Origin: an uncultured Clostridia bacterium
GTDB taxonomy: Bacteria; Bacillota; Clostridia; Oscillospirales; Acutalibacteraceae
Assembly (NCBI GenBank): GCA_944380845.1
Contig: CALWIU010000010.1
Coordinates: forward strand, 1 to 55,202
DNA: 55,202 nt
Reading direction: 5' to 3'
A model generated the notes under the pieces. The model had not been told where the DNA came from and searched no databases. It saw nothing but the letters and a program-made list of their open reading frames with translations. Position numbers and translations under genes: made by a program. Shown in pieces: positions 18,090 through 26,357 of the stretch. Numbering within the stretch: position 1 is the first letter of the stretch; the number at the start of each line of letters is the position of its first letter.

Positions 18090-19223
18090 TCAATCAATCA
18101 CACGAACGCAAGTGACGCCGTCGATTGCCTTCAATTCATCAACAGAAACCGCACTGTCTGTATCAACAATCATATAAAAACCCTTTTTAGAACCGCTTGC
18201 ACTCTGGATGGCGTCAACAGCGGCGTTGACAGCAGCGCTGACATCATTCATCGCACAAATGCAGATTCTGGTCTTCCCTTTTCTCGGAAGAGACACAGCG
18301 GGGAAATTCACAGAGTTAACAATGTTGCCGTTTTCAAGATAATCAACCGTCTGATTTACAGCCATAACAGCGCAATTTTCCTCACTCTCCGGGGTGGAAG
18401 CGCCAAGATGAGGCAGCGCAGTTACACCCGGCACGCCCAGAAGATCATCAGATGCAAAATCGGTTATGTAAGCTGCGCATTTTCCGCTTTGCAGTGCGGC
18501 AATTACATCTGAACTCTTTACCAGATCGCCGCGAGCAAAATTTAAAATACGAACCCCGTCTTTGCATTTAGCAAGATTTTCAGAACAAATCATGCCGATG
18601 GTGTCCGGAACGGCAGGCACATGAAGGGTGATATAGTCGCTTTCCGCCAAAAGCGCATCCAGTGAAGAAGCAATTGACGCATTCTCACCAAGCGCTGCCC
18701 GGCGCTCAGGAGAAAGATAGGTATCATAACAAATGACCTTCATTCCCAGCGCAATCGCGGCTTGCGCCACTTTAAACCCAATGGCGCCGACACCGACGAC
18801 ACCAAGGGTCTTACCAAAAATTTCCGGACCGGCGAAGTTGCTTTTTCCCTTTTCCACAAGTTTACCGACTTGATCGCCTTCGCCTTTTAAGCCGTTGCAC
18901 CATGCAATGGCAGCAGCGATTTTACGCGATGCCATCAAAAGCGCGCAAACAACAAGCTCCTTGACCGCATTTGCATTGGCGCCGGGTGTGTTAAAAACAA
19001 CAATGCCCTTTTCTGTGCAGCGGTCCAGCGGAATGTTATTCACACCGGCACCCGCTCTGGCAATACACTTCAGAGCAGACCCAAACTCCATTTCGTGCAT
19101 GGAAGCCGAACGAACCAAAATCGCATCGGGATCGGCGACGGAATCAGAAACTGCATATTTTGAACGATCCAAAAGATCGGTGCCCTTGGCAGAAATTTTA
19201 TTCAAGGTAAGAATCTGTTGCAT
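18090..19223 (-). CDS. serA: D-3-phosphoglycerate dehydrogenase
   Basis: 377 residues; first step of serine synthesis, oxidising 3-phosphoglycerate to phosphohydroxypyruvate. Family features are the Rossmann motif GVVGVGAIGFKVAQAA, FARGDLVKSSDV, and the catalytic His region ALPHLGASTPESEENCA. A short C-terminal ACT-like segment follows (ICICAMNDVSAAVNAAVD ... DGVTCVRVID). This is the shorter form of the enzyme. It follows serC by 12 nt, forming a serC-serA operon. Confidence 0.96.
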   Translation of the reverse strand: MQQILTLNKISAKGTDLLDRSKYAVSDSVADPDAILVRSASMHEMEFGSALKCIARAGAGVNNIPLDRCTEKGIVVFNTPGANANAVKELVVCALLMASRKIAAAIAWCNGLKGEGDQVGKLVEKGKSNFAGPEIFGKTLGVVGVGAIGFKVAQAAIALGMKVICYDTYLSPERRAALGENASIASSLDALLAESDYITLHVPAVPDTIGMICSENLAKCKDGVRILNFARGDLVKSSDVIAALQSGKCAAYITDFASDDLLGVPGVTALPHLGASTPESEENCAVMAVNQTVDYLENGNIVNSVNFPAVSLPRKGKTRICICAMNDVSAAVNAAVDAIQSASGSKKGFYMIVDTDSAVSVDELKAIDGVTCVRVID

Positions 19224-19235
19224 CTCATATCCCCC

Positions 19236-20318
19236 TCAGCCGTTATTTTTTTCAAATTCCTTCATGAATGCGACCAGTTTTTCAACGCCTTCAATCGGCA
19301 TCGCATTATAGATAGAAGCACGCATACCGCCGACCGTGCGATGACCTTTCAGATTTACAAAACCGGCAGCCGTCGCTTCCTTGATAAACTTTGCATTCAA
19401 TTCGTCGCTGTCTGTCACGAAGGGAACATTCATCAGCGAACGATCCTCCGGAACAACGGTACCATGGAACATTTTGGAAGAATCCAGGAAATCATACAAA
19501 ATCTTGGCTTTTTTCTCATTGCGTTCTTTCATCGCCTCAAGTCCGCCAAGACTCTTGATCCACTCAAGAACCAGCTTGCAGATATAAATAGTATAACAGG
19601 GCGGCGTATTGTAAAGGGAATGATTCTCCGCCATGATCTGATAATTCATCATAACCGGCGTAATATCTCTGGCTTTGCCAAGCATATCGTCACGAATAAT
19701 CGCGATCACAAGACCGGCAGGCGCAACATTCTTCTGAGCACCACCGTAAACCATGGCAAATTTGGTTACATCCATCGGCTCTGACAAAAAGCAGGATGAA
19801 ATGTCGGCAATCAGCGGAATGTCACCCGTGTCCGGCAGTTCGTGGTAAACCGTACCATAAATGGTATTGTTCATACAGATATAAACATAATCCGCATCGG
19901 GATCAAAATCTGCACGCGTTGTTTTCGGAATATAGCTGAAGGTTTTGTCAGCAGAAGAGGCAACCTCTCTTGCATTGCCGTATTTTTTCGCTTCAGTAAA
20001 TGCCTTTTTCGCCCACTGACCGGTAATGATATAATCGGCCTTGCCGCTGCCGTTCATAAAATTAAGCGGAATGGCAGAAAACTGTGCGGATGCACCGCCC
20101 TGCAAAAACAAAACCTGATAATTATCAGGAATATTCATGAGTTCACGCAGAAGCGCTTCAGCGTCTTTGATAATTTTATCAAATTCTTTTGAGCGGTGGC
20201 TCATCTCCATAACGGACTGGCCACAACCCTCATAATCCAGCATTTCCGACGCCGCCTTGCGCAGCACTTCCTCGGGAAGCATGGAAGGTCCGGCGGAAAA
20301 GTTATAAACTCTTGCCAT
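19236..20318 (-). CDS. serC: Phosphoserine aminotransferase
   Basis: 360 residues; PLP enzyme making phosphoserine from phosphohydroxypyruvate and glutamate. The start MARVYNFSAGPSMLPEEVL is typical. The PLP lysine lies in VYGGAQKNVAPAG, and the C-terminal KGHRTVGGMRASIYNAMPIEGV motif is intact. The ATG at 20318 follows GGAGG. serA follows directly. The leader of about 90 nt contains only short possible stems and no T-box. Confidence 0.97.
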   Translation of the reverse strand: MARVYNFSAGPSMLPEEVLRKAASEMLDYEGCGQSVMEMSHRSKEFDKIIKDAEALLRELMNIPDNYQVLFLQGGASAQFSAIPLNFMNGSGKADYIITGQWAKKAFTEAKKYGNAREVASSADKTFSYIPKTTRADFDPDADYVYICMNNTIYGTVYHELPDTGDIPLIADISSCFLSEPMDVTKFAMVYGGAQKNVAPAGLVIAIIRDDMLGKARDITPVMMNYQIMAENHSLYNTPPCYTIYICKLVLEWIKSLGGLEAMKERNEKKAKILYDFLDSSKMFHGTVVPEDRSLMNVPFVTDSDELNAKFIKEATAAGFVNLKGHRTVGGMRASIYNAMPIEGVEKLVAFMKEFEKNNG

Positions 20319-20412
20319 AAGAAAAACCTCCAATTTATTTCTTAGCAGACTCCCGGAACAAACAGAACCGGCAAAGGCAACACGGGGGCTGCCAAAATCT
20401 GTAATTATTAAA

Positions 20413-20441
20413 ATCATAACACAGACTGAGCCAAAAATCAA
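20413..20441 (-). promoter_or_regulatory. Promoter of serC-serA
   Basis: Minus strand TTGATT, 17-nt spacer, TATGAT, about 95 nt upstream of serC. Confidence 0.68.
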
Positions 20442-20487
20442 GAAACTTACCTGATATTTTAAAAACTTAATTATGCGTAGAAGAAAA

Positions 20488-20510
20488 AACGGGCGAACAA
20501 TCGCCCGTTT
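20488..20510 (-). terminator. Terminator after glpK
   Basis: Stem AAACGGGCGA / TCGCCCGTTT with a short loop and TTTTTT on the minus strand, 30 nt beyond the glpK stop. Confidence 0.88.
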
Positions 20511-20540
20511 CTTCATACCAGTTTTTATTTCAATCGTGTT

Positions 20541-22049
20541 TTATTCAGCCCAGTTTCTTGCCCGCTGAACTGCTTTCTGCCAACCGGCATAGGCTTTATC
20601 TCGCTCTTCCTGCGTGATCTCCGGGAAGAAAATACGGTCGACGGCGCGAATTTCACTGATTTCGTCTAATCCGCCCCAAAAACCGACAGCAAGTCCGGCA
20701 AGATATGCCGCGCCAAGAGCCGTCGTTTCAACAACCTTCGGACGATTCACCGGACATCCGGCTACATTTGCCTGAATCTGCATCATGATATTGCTGACAC
20801 TTGCGCCGCCGTCAACGCGAAGTTCCGTCAGGGGAACATGGGAGTCGGCTTTCATCGCCTTTAGCAAGTCTGTCATCTGATAGGTAATTCCATCCAGAAC
20901 GGCGCGGGCAAAATGCGCTCGGTTGGTACCGCGGGTGATGCCGACAATACAGCCGCGCGCATACATATCCCAATATGGTGCGCCAAGCCCGGTAAACGCA
21001 GGCACCAAATAAATTCCGCCCGCATCGGGAACCGATTCGGCAAGGCGATCGCATTCGGGAGCGCTTTCGATCATTTTTAATTCATCACGCAGCCACTGTA
21101 TCGTTGATCCTGCATTAAACGCACTGCCTTCAACCGCATAAACAACTTCATCACCAATGCCCCACGCGACGCCGGTAACAAGATTATTTTTTGAACGAAC
21201 CCGCTCCTTGCCGGTATTCATCAGTAAAAAGCAGCCGGTTCCATATGTATTTTTCGCCTGTCCCGCAGAGAAGCACCCCTGACCGAACAGGGCGGCAGGC
21301 TGGTCGCCAACGGCGCCGCAAATGGGAATACCGGAAAGGGACTCCAAGCCCGGAATGCCGTGGGAAGAAACCAGCCCGTACATTTTACTTGATGGAACAG
21401 GCTTTGGCAAAATTTCCATCGGGATGCCCAGTTTTTCGCAGATAAAAGGATCCCACGCCAGTTTATCAACATCGAAAAGCATGGTGCGGGAAGCATTTGA
21501 ATAATCCGTTACATGAACCTTTCCTCCGGAAAGATTCCAGATCAACCATGTTTCAACCGTTCCAAACAGTAGATTTCCCTGTTGAAGGACTTCCCTTGCC
21601 TGCTGACTATGATCCAAAATCCAGCGTATTTTTGTAGCGGAAAAATACGCGTCAATAATCAAACCGGTATGTTCCGTAATATAGGCGGACAGTTCCTTAT
21701 CCTTTTTCAGTTCCTCACAAAGCTCAGCAGTCCGACGGCACTGCCATACAATCGCATTATAAACCGGCTTGCCTGTCGTTTTATCCCAAAGGATTGTTGT
21801 TTCACGCTGATTGGTGATACCAATGCCGACGATATCACGCGCCTGAATCCGTCCATCGATCAGGGTATCCGCCAATGAGCGCATTTGACTTCTTAATATT
21901 TCCATCGGGTCATGTTCAACCCAACCGGCTTCGGGATAAATTTGTGGGAATTCATATTGCGCCTTTGCGACAATCTCACCCTTACGATTAAAAGCAATGG
22001 TACGAGAACTGGTGGTTCCCTGATCCAATGCTAAAATATATTTTGACAA
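20541..22049 (-). CDS. glpK: Glycerol kinase
   Basis: 502 residues; phosphorylates glycerol. Signature regions of the FGGY family are clear: LALDQGTTSSRTIAF at the N-terminus, GITNQRETTILWDK, AVGDQPAALFGQGCFSAGQAKNTYGTGCFLL and LRVDGGASVSNIMMQIQANVAG. The start codon is TTG (22047-22049), supported by GAGGTG at SD distance and by the normal GlpK N-terminus. It is monocistronic, with its own promoter and terminator. No glpF or glpD is adjacent. Confidence 0.97.
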   Translation of the reverse strand: MSKYILALDQGTTSSRTIAFNRKGEIVAKAQYEFPQIYPEAGWVEHDPMEILRSQMRSLADTLIDGRIQARDIVGIGITNQRETTILWDKTTGKPVYNAIVWQCRRTAELCEELKKDKELSAYITEHTGLIIDAYFSATKIRWILDHSQQAREVLQQGNLLFGTVETWLIWNLSGGKVHVTDYSNASRTMLFDVDKLAWDPFICEKLGIPMEILPKPVPSSKMYGLVSSHGIPGLESLSGIPICGAVGDQPAALFGQGCFSAGQAKNTYGTGCFLLMNTGKERVRSKNNLVTGVAWGIGDEVVYAVEGSAFNAGSTIQWLRDELKMIESAPECDRLAESVPDAGGIYLVPAFTGLGAPYWDMYARGCIVGITRGTNRAHFARAVLDGITYQMTDLLKAMKADSHVPLTELRVDGGASVSNIMMQIQANVAGCPVNRPKVVETTALGAAYLAGLAVGFWGGLDEISEIRAVDRIFFPEITQEERDKAYAGWQKAVQRARNWAE

Positions 22050-22102
22050 TTACAGCACCTCTCTAATAAAACAAACAAAAAAAATTATATATATCGTGTT
22101 TT

Positions 22103-22131
22103 ATTGTACAATACTTGCATCAAAAAGTCAA
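22103..22131 (-). promoter_or_regulatory. Promoter of glpK
   Basis: Minus strand TTGACT, 17-nt spacer, TACAAT, about 55 nt upstream of the TTG start. Confidence 0.82.
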
Positions 22132-22162
22132 GGAAAAACCAATAAGATCCGTAGTAGCAAAA

Positions 22163-22188
22163 AACCGGCAGTTCATAAACTGCCGGTT
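22163..22188 (-). terminator. Terminator after the DUF4832-like lipoprotein gene
   Basis: Perfect stem AACCGGCAGTT / AACTGCCGGTT with a 4-nt loop, followed on the minus strand by a T-run, 10 nt beyond the stop. Confidence 0.92.
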
Positions 22189-22197
22189 TCAGAAGGA

Positions 22198-23703
22198 TTA
22201 AAAACGAAATAGTACCAGTCTTTTCTCAATCTGTTCGCCGTCCGAAGCAAACAGGATCGCAGGCTTACCGCTGGCGGGATCTTCGATCCCAATACAGAGA
22301 AGTGACGCATTCGCCGGAATTTGTCCGGAAGAGATCGGGATATCAATCACATGGTCTTCATCGGGCAGAATCTCCGTCAATTGCAAATCGACCGGGATAC
22401 GGGAAAGAACCTGGTTTTGACTGTCCAGATAATACAGATACACCGGCCAATCCCAATAAATCGGGGCGACGCCGGTATTCTTCCAGGTCAGAGACAAGAC
22501 GCAGCCGCCGTTTTCCCGTTCAAGCAAAACCGCATCGCTTATATAATAGCGATACCCCATCGTTTTGAGAACTTCAGCGATGCTTCCTTCCATTCCTTTG
22601 CCGTTTTCTTCATCCAGAGCATGCGAAAACTTGGGGCCAAGGAATGTCGTATGGGAACGGCGCAGCAAAGAAAGCGTCTGCTCCAGTCCGCTGCCGAGCA
22701 TTTCTGCGAAAGTCAAACTGCTGTTAAACTCGCCGCCGATTGGTGCGATTTTCCACTGATCCGGCATGGCAGACAAGGCGTTCTCTTCCTGTGCCTGGGA
22801 ATAATCACCGCGATTTTGGATCCAGTCCAGCCAATCTTCTGTTGATTCCGGGTTCCCTGCCGAGTCATCATACAGTCCGAAGCCATAGGTCTTTGCGGCG
22901 TTGAACGGACGCCGCATCAGCAGTTTTGCATTCGGGAAAGCGCTCAGATACGGTGTTATATATCGGTCGCGAATTTCTTCTTTCGGCATCCTGACAATAC
23001 CGGATTCATAATTTACATGCCATTCGCCCCAGTGACCAAGGCTGCCCAATTCAACATACGCCACAAAATCATCGGCTGAAAAGTGCTCGCCGATGGCGGC
23101 AATCACTTTGCTGTGCGCTTCAATCAATGTTTCATTGGAATAGTCAGGCGAATACCCTTTATGACTCTCGTCATACGCGTAATGCGTGCCGTCGCCGGTT
23201 TTTTCGTAGAGCCAGTCAGGAATATCCATATGTTCTTCATCGGAGGGTTTATCACAGATAAAACGCAGCACTGCGCGTTTTCCTTCCGATTTCCAACGCT
23301 CGATCTGTTTTTGCTCATCTACAGATGAAAAATCATAGACCCCTTCTTGCGGCTCGATCTCCCGCCACAGGATATCAATATACACCAGGGTATTTTTGTC
23401 GACAGCTTCCGTATAATCCGCTTCGGCAACAAAACCCATCAGCGGATTGTACAAGGCGTCCTCGCTCTCATCAAAATGACGGCGCATTACATCGCCGTTT
23501 GTCCCTTCGGAGACAGACAACGATGCAGACGGATCCGTCCCCGATGTCTCGGAGACCTCTTCACCCGTACACGCCGAAAGGAACAAAGCAAAAAGCACCA
23601 GCAGGCTAATGACAAGGGAAAAACGGCGCTTATGTTGCCTTGTGCAATTGTGAAAACACAAAGATTTTATGCGCTTCGGTTTTATCAAGAAACCGATTGA
23701 CAA
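22198..23703 (-). CDS. DUF4832/DUF4874-like secreted lipoprotein
   Basis: Up to 501 residues. After a basic N-terminus and hydrophobic stretch there is a lipobox (LFLSAC), so the mature protein is probably a lipoprotein. The body begins NPLMGFVAEADY, with VYIDILWREIEPQEGVYDFSS and YVELGSLGHWGEWHVNYESG, which resembles a TIM-barrel glycosidase-like fold of the DUF4874/DUF4832 type. The C-terminus looks like a beta-sandwich. A glycan role is inference. The start is uncertain: the TTG at 23703 has no SD and overlaps the -35 of the divergent GGDEF promoter; a TTG further in (about 23691) is an alternative. Confidence 0.72.
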   Translation of the reverse strand: MSIGFLIKPKRIKSLCFHNCTRQHKRRFSLVISLLVLFALFLSACTGEEVSETSGTDPSASLSVSEGTNGDVMRRHFDESEDALYNPLMGFVAEADYTEAVDKNTLVYIDILWREIEPQEGVYDFSSVDEQKQIERWKSEGKRAVLRFICDKPSDEEHMDIPDWLYEKTGDGTHYAYDESHKGYSPDYSNETLIEAHSKVIAAIGEHFSADDFVAYVELGSLGHWGEWHVNYESGIVRMPKEEIRDRYITPYLSAFPNAKLLMRRPFNAAKTYGFGLYDDSAGNPESTEDWLDWIQNRGDYSQAQEENALSAMPDQWKIAPIGGEFNSSLTFAEMLGSGLEQTLSLLRRSHTTFLGPKFSHALDEENGKGMEGSIAEVLKTMGYRYYISDAVLLERENGGCVLSLTWKNTGVAPIYWDWPVYLYYLDSQNQVLSRIPVDLQLTEILPDEDHVIDIPISSGQIPANASLLCIGIEDPASGKPAILFASDGEQIEKRLVLFRF

Positions 23704-23725
23704 GAGAAGATAATAACATTATAAT
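23697..23725 (+). promoter_or_regulatory. Consensus sigma-A promoter of the GGDEF gene
   Basis: TTGACA, 17-nt spacer, TATAAT, an exact match. It overlaps the 5' end of the divergent lipoprotein gene and gives a leader of about 75 nt. Confidence 0.88.
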
Positions 23726-23806
23726 ACGAATATATGAATTTTTTTGGCATTACTTTCCACCTGTTGATTAACAAATGTTGATTTTACACGAAAGGAAAAA
23801 CATGGC

Positions 23807-25525
23807 TTGATAGAATCAAGACACGCTGCCACTCCCAGCTCTGCAACCAGATTTTTCAAAAATAACGCCCCTCTTCTTATCACTGCGATAACTGTTTTTT
23901 GCATTCTCATCGCTTCCGCATATATTGGCTTTTCCTATTCAACAGAGCGATCTTCTTACCGCTTTACCGGTAAAACACAAGCGCTTTCTGTTTCCGATTT
24001 TCAAATACAGCGCAACGGCGAGTGGATGGATTCCCTCTCTTCGTCTTGTGGCAGCGGACTGAAGGTCAGCGGCTCTGATGTGCTTCGGCTACGCATTCCT
24101 GAACAGCTTGATGGACTGAATACTCTTTCCTTCCTTAATATCGGCGCTTCTGTTACGGTCTATTTAAACGAAAAGGAAGGATGCCGCTCGTCGGATACGC
24201 GACGGCTTTATTGCGGCCATTTTTCACGCGGCGAATGGCTTACGATTGATTTGACCGCCGCCGATGCCGGAGAATATCTTATCTTTCAAATTGATGACGG
24301 AAGCAGCGGGATTATGCGTGATTTCACGATTTCCAATCAGGCAGGTTTGCTTCATTCAGCCTGGCTGTCATCCCTTCCCAGGCTGTTGATATCCGTTATT
24401 TTTCTACTTTTTCTTATGATTGAATGTCTGTATTTTTTTGTTTCCCGGCAAGAGGTTGCAAAAAAGCATATCTACCTTAACGGGTTTCTTTTTACCTTGT
24501 CTCTCTGGCTTTTTTCCGAATCTCGATTGATGGGGTATCTGTTTCAAAATTCTGAGATGTTTTGCATTATCTCTTCGTTTCTTTTTTCCCTGCTGCCGCT
24601 GTTCCTGTGTTTGTATGTTAAAGAGGAATTCCCGCGGCAAAGCAAATGGTTTACCCTTTACAGCATCCTTTTTTTCCTTGTCTTTTTGATTATGCTGATT
24701 ACCATCCTTAGCAGCAAAACAGCACCGATCACATTTCTTCCGATTTTCTTTGCTGAACTGCTTCTCGTAATCGTTACCGGTCTGATTTTTGCCATCGCCC
24801 ATAAAAATGGCTCCGGTTCTGTTGGGTCTATCATTCTCTTTTCTGTTGCTGCCCTTACCGCTGTTTTGGCTTTTTTTGCATATGATTCCTATTGTTATTC
24901 ACAGGACGCCTTTGGTCACATTGTCTTATTCGGCGCATGGTGCATCTGGTGCATTGCCCTGATTGCCAGAGCTGTTAAGGATCATAAGATGCAGTCCGAT
25001 GTCGCTTTGCTTGGTTATTATAAAAAGCTGGCGTACACCGACTATTTAACCGGCCTGCAAAACAAAGCAGCATATGATCGGGACTTGCCTGTGATCGATT
25101 CTGAACATCCCGCACTGGCTGCCATTATGTTTGATTCAAACAATTTAAAAGAAATCAACGATCTGTACGGCCACGAAAGCGGGGACAAGCTGCTGCGATC
25201 CACTGCCTATTGCTTATCTACGGCTTTCGGTGAACAAAACCCCGTATATCGGGTCGGCGGCGATGAATTTATCGTTTTGCTGCCGGCAAATAAGGAAGAA
25301 GATATTCAGGAACTGATTACCAGAAAGCTGAACAAATTCAATGAACTGGTTGTCAGGAACAATGAAAACAGCGAATGGAAAATTAACATCGCATACGGCT
25401 ATACGCTGCGCCGTTCGGGCGACCATATCTCTGCAAAAGCGATGGTGAGCAGCGCGGAAACCATTATGTACAGGAACAAACGCAATGAAAAACGGAAACA
25501 ATCAAGACACAATGATGATAACTGA
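23807..25525 (+). CDS. Membrane diguanylate cyclase (GGDEF domain)
   Basis: 572 residues. One N-terminal membrane segment (LLITAITVFCILIASAYIGF) precedes an extracytoplasmic beta-rich domain (about 45-180). About seven membrane segments follow (about 185-395), an arrangement like the 7TMR-DISM receptors, then a C-terminal GGDEF domain. The GGDEF motif is intact at 484-488 (VYRVGGDEF). The RxxD inhibitory site is not seen, so product inhibition may be absent. The start is TTG at 23807 with AAAGGA 10 nt upstream; an ATG at 23802 in another frame gives only ATG GCT TGA. It overlaps sfsA by 41 nt. Confidence 0.85.
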   Translation: MIESRHAATPSSATRFFKNNAPLLITAITVFCILIASAYIGFSYSTERSSYRFTGKTQALSVSDFQIQRNGEWMDSLSSSCGSGLKVSGSDVLRLRIPEQLDGLNTLSFLNIGASVTVYLNEKEGCRSSDTRRLYCGHFSRGEWLTIDLTAADAGEYLIFQIDDGSSGIMRDFTISNQAGLLHSAWLSSLPRLLISVIFLLFLMIECLYFFVSRQEVAKKHIYLNGFLFTLSLWLFSESRLMGYLFQNSEMFCIISSFLFSLLPLFLCLYVKEEFPRQSKWFTLYSILFFLVFLIMLITILSSKTAPITFLPIFFAELLLVIVTGLIFAIAHKNGSGSVGSIILFSVAALTAVLAFFAYDSYCYSQDAFGHIVLFGAWCIWCIALIARAVKDHKMQSDVALLGYYKKLAYTDYLTGLQNKAAYDRDLPVIDSEHPALAAIMFDSNNLKEINDLYGHESGDKLLRSTAYCLSTAFGEQNPVYRVGGDEFIVLLPANKEEDIQELITRKLNKFNELVVRNNENSEWKINIAYGYTLRRSGDHISAKAMVSSAETIMYRNKRNEKRKQSRHNDDN

Positions 25526-26192
25526 CGGATCCATTCGCGAAGGGATCTTTTTGAGCAGACGCAATCGTTTTATAGCGCAGGTTTTGGTTGACGGAGAAAC
25601 AATCTTATGTCATATACACAATACCGGCAGGCTTCAGGAACTGTTTGTTGAAGGAGCCGTTGTTCTTCTGAAAAAGGCAGAAAACGCAAACCGCAAGACT
25701 TCTTATGACTTGATTGCCGTCAGGAAAGGCAGCGGTTTTGTTTCCGTTGACAGCTATGCCCCAAACCGCGCAGCAGGGATCTTTTTGCGGGAAACCTTTG
25801 GTACAGAAGCATTGATAAAGCCGGAAGCCGCATACCACCAATCACGCTTTGATTTCTATGTGGAAACAAACAACCGCAGAATCTTTTTGGAAGTCAAAGG
25901 GGTAACGCTTGAAAAAAACGGCATTGCACTGTTCCCGGATGCGCGTACCGCAAGAGGTGTAAAGCATCTGACGGAGCTTTGCGACTGCGTGGACGACGGG
26001 TACGAAGCTGCCGTTTTATTTGTGATACAGTTTTCACCTGTGCGCGCGATGATGCCGAATGAATCGCAGGATCCCGCTTTTGCCAAAGCATTGAAACGGG
26101 CAAAGGAAAAGGGCGTTCATATTCTTGCCTATGATTGTGATGTCAGCATGGATTCCCTTCGTTTAAAAAACTCTGTTCCTGTTTTTTTGTAA
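25485..26192 (+). CDS. sfsA: SfsA family protein (sugar fermentation stimulation protein)
   Basis: 235 residues. SfsA proteins have an OB-like DNA-binding N-terminus and a nuclease-like C-terminus; the E. coli protein was named from maltose metabolism, and the true role is unclear. Family segments are FIAQVLVDGETILCHIHNTGRLQELF, SRFDFYVETNNRRIFLEVKGVTLE, FPDARTARGVKHLTEL and VIQFSPVRAMMPNESQDPAFAKAL. The putative nuclease residues D and ExK are present. The ATG lies inside the GGDEF gene, so it is probably translationally coupled; ATGs at 25512 and 25515 are alternatives. Confidence 0.92.
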   Translation: MKNGNNQDTMMITDGSIREGIFLSRRNRFIAQVLVDGETILCHIHNTGRLQELFVEGAVVLLKKAENANRKTSYDLIAVRKGSGFVSVDSYAPNRAAGIFLRETFGTEALIKPEAAYHQSRFDFYVETNNRRIFLEVKGVTLEKNGIALFPDARTARGVKHLTELCDCVDDGYEAAVLFVIQFSPVRAMMPNESQDPAFAKALKRAKEKGVHILAYDCDVSMDSLRLKNSVPVFL

Positions 26193-26243
26193 GTTTTCTA
26201 CAGTTTTTTTTCATTTTGCCACATACATTTGAAGTTCGCTCTA

Positions 26244-26272
26244 TTGACAAAAATGTGTTGAATCGATATAAT
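26244..26272 (+). promoter_or_regulatory. Consensus sigma-A promoter of the glutamine synthetase gene
   Basis: TTGACA, 17-nt spacer, TATAAT, an exact match. The predicted start point (about 26279) is only a few nucleotides before a terminator-like hairpin. Confidence 0.9.
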
Positions 26273-26285
26273 GTTTTTGTAATGA

Positions 26286-26321
26286 CAAAGGCGTCATGGA
26301 CAATGTTCCATGCCGCCTTTT
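26286..26321 (+). promoter_or_regulatory. Terminator-like leader hairpin upstream of glnA (GS-III)
   Basis: The transcript would begin almost directly with this hairpin. GGCG pairs with CGCC, then CATGGA pairs with TCCATG across one mismatch, with a 6-nt loop. TTTTT and a later T7 run follow. It lies between the promoter and the SD, so it looks like an attenuator and not the end of sfsA. Leader antitermination by ANTAR proteins is known for some nitrogen genes, including clostridial ones, but no ANTAR gene or second hairpin is seen here. Confidence 0.72.
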
Positions 26322-26357
26322 TCATTTTTTTGATATTTATTTTAGGAGTGTTGCTCT

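Noticed and set aside
20319..20412. serC leader considered as a T-box or serine riboswitch
   Set aside because: No T-box sequence, specifier or terminator; only short stems are possible.
23802..23810. ATG as start of the GGDEF gene
   Set aside because: It is followed at once by GCT TGA; the TTG at 23807 opens the long frame.
26205..26325. Leader hairpin as terminator of sfsA
   Set aside because: A perfect promoter lies between sfsA and the hairpin, so it sits inside the glutamine synthetase leader; read-through from sfsA may also stop there.
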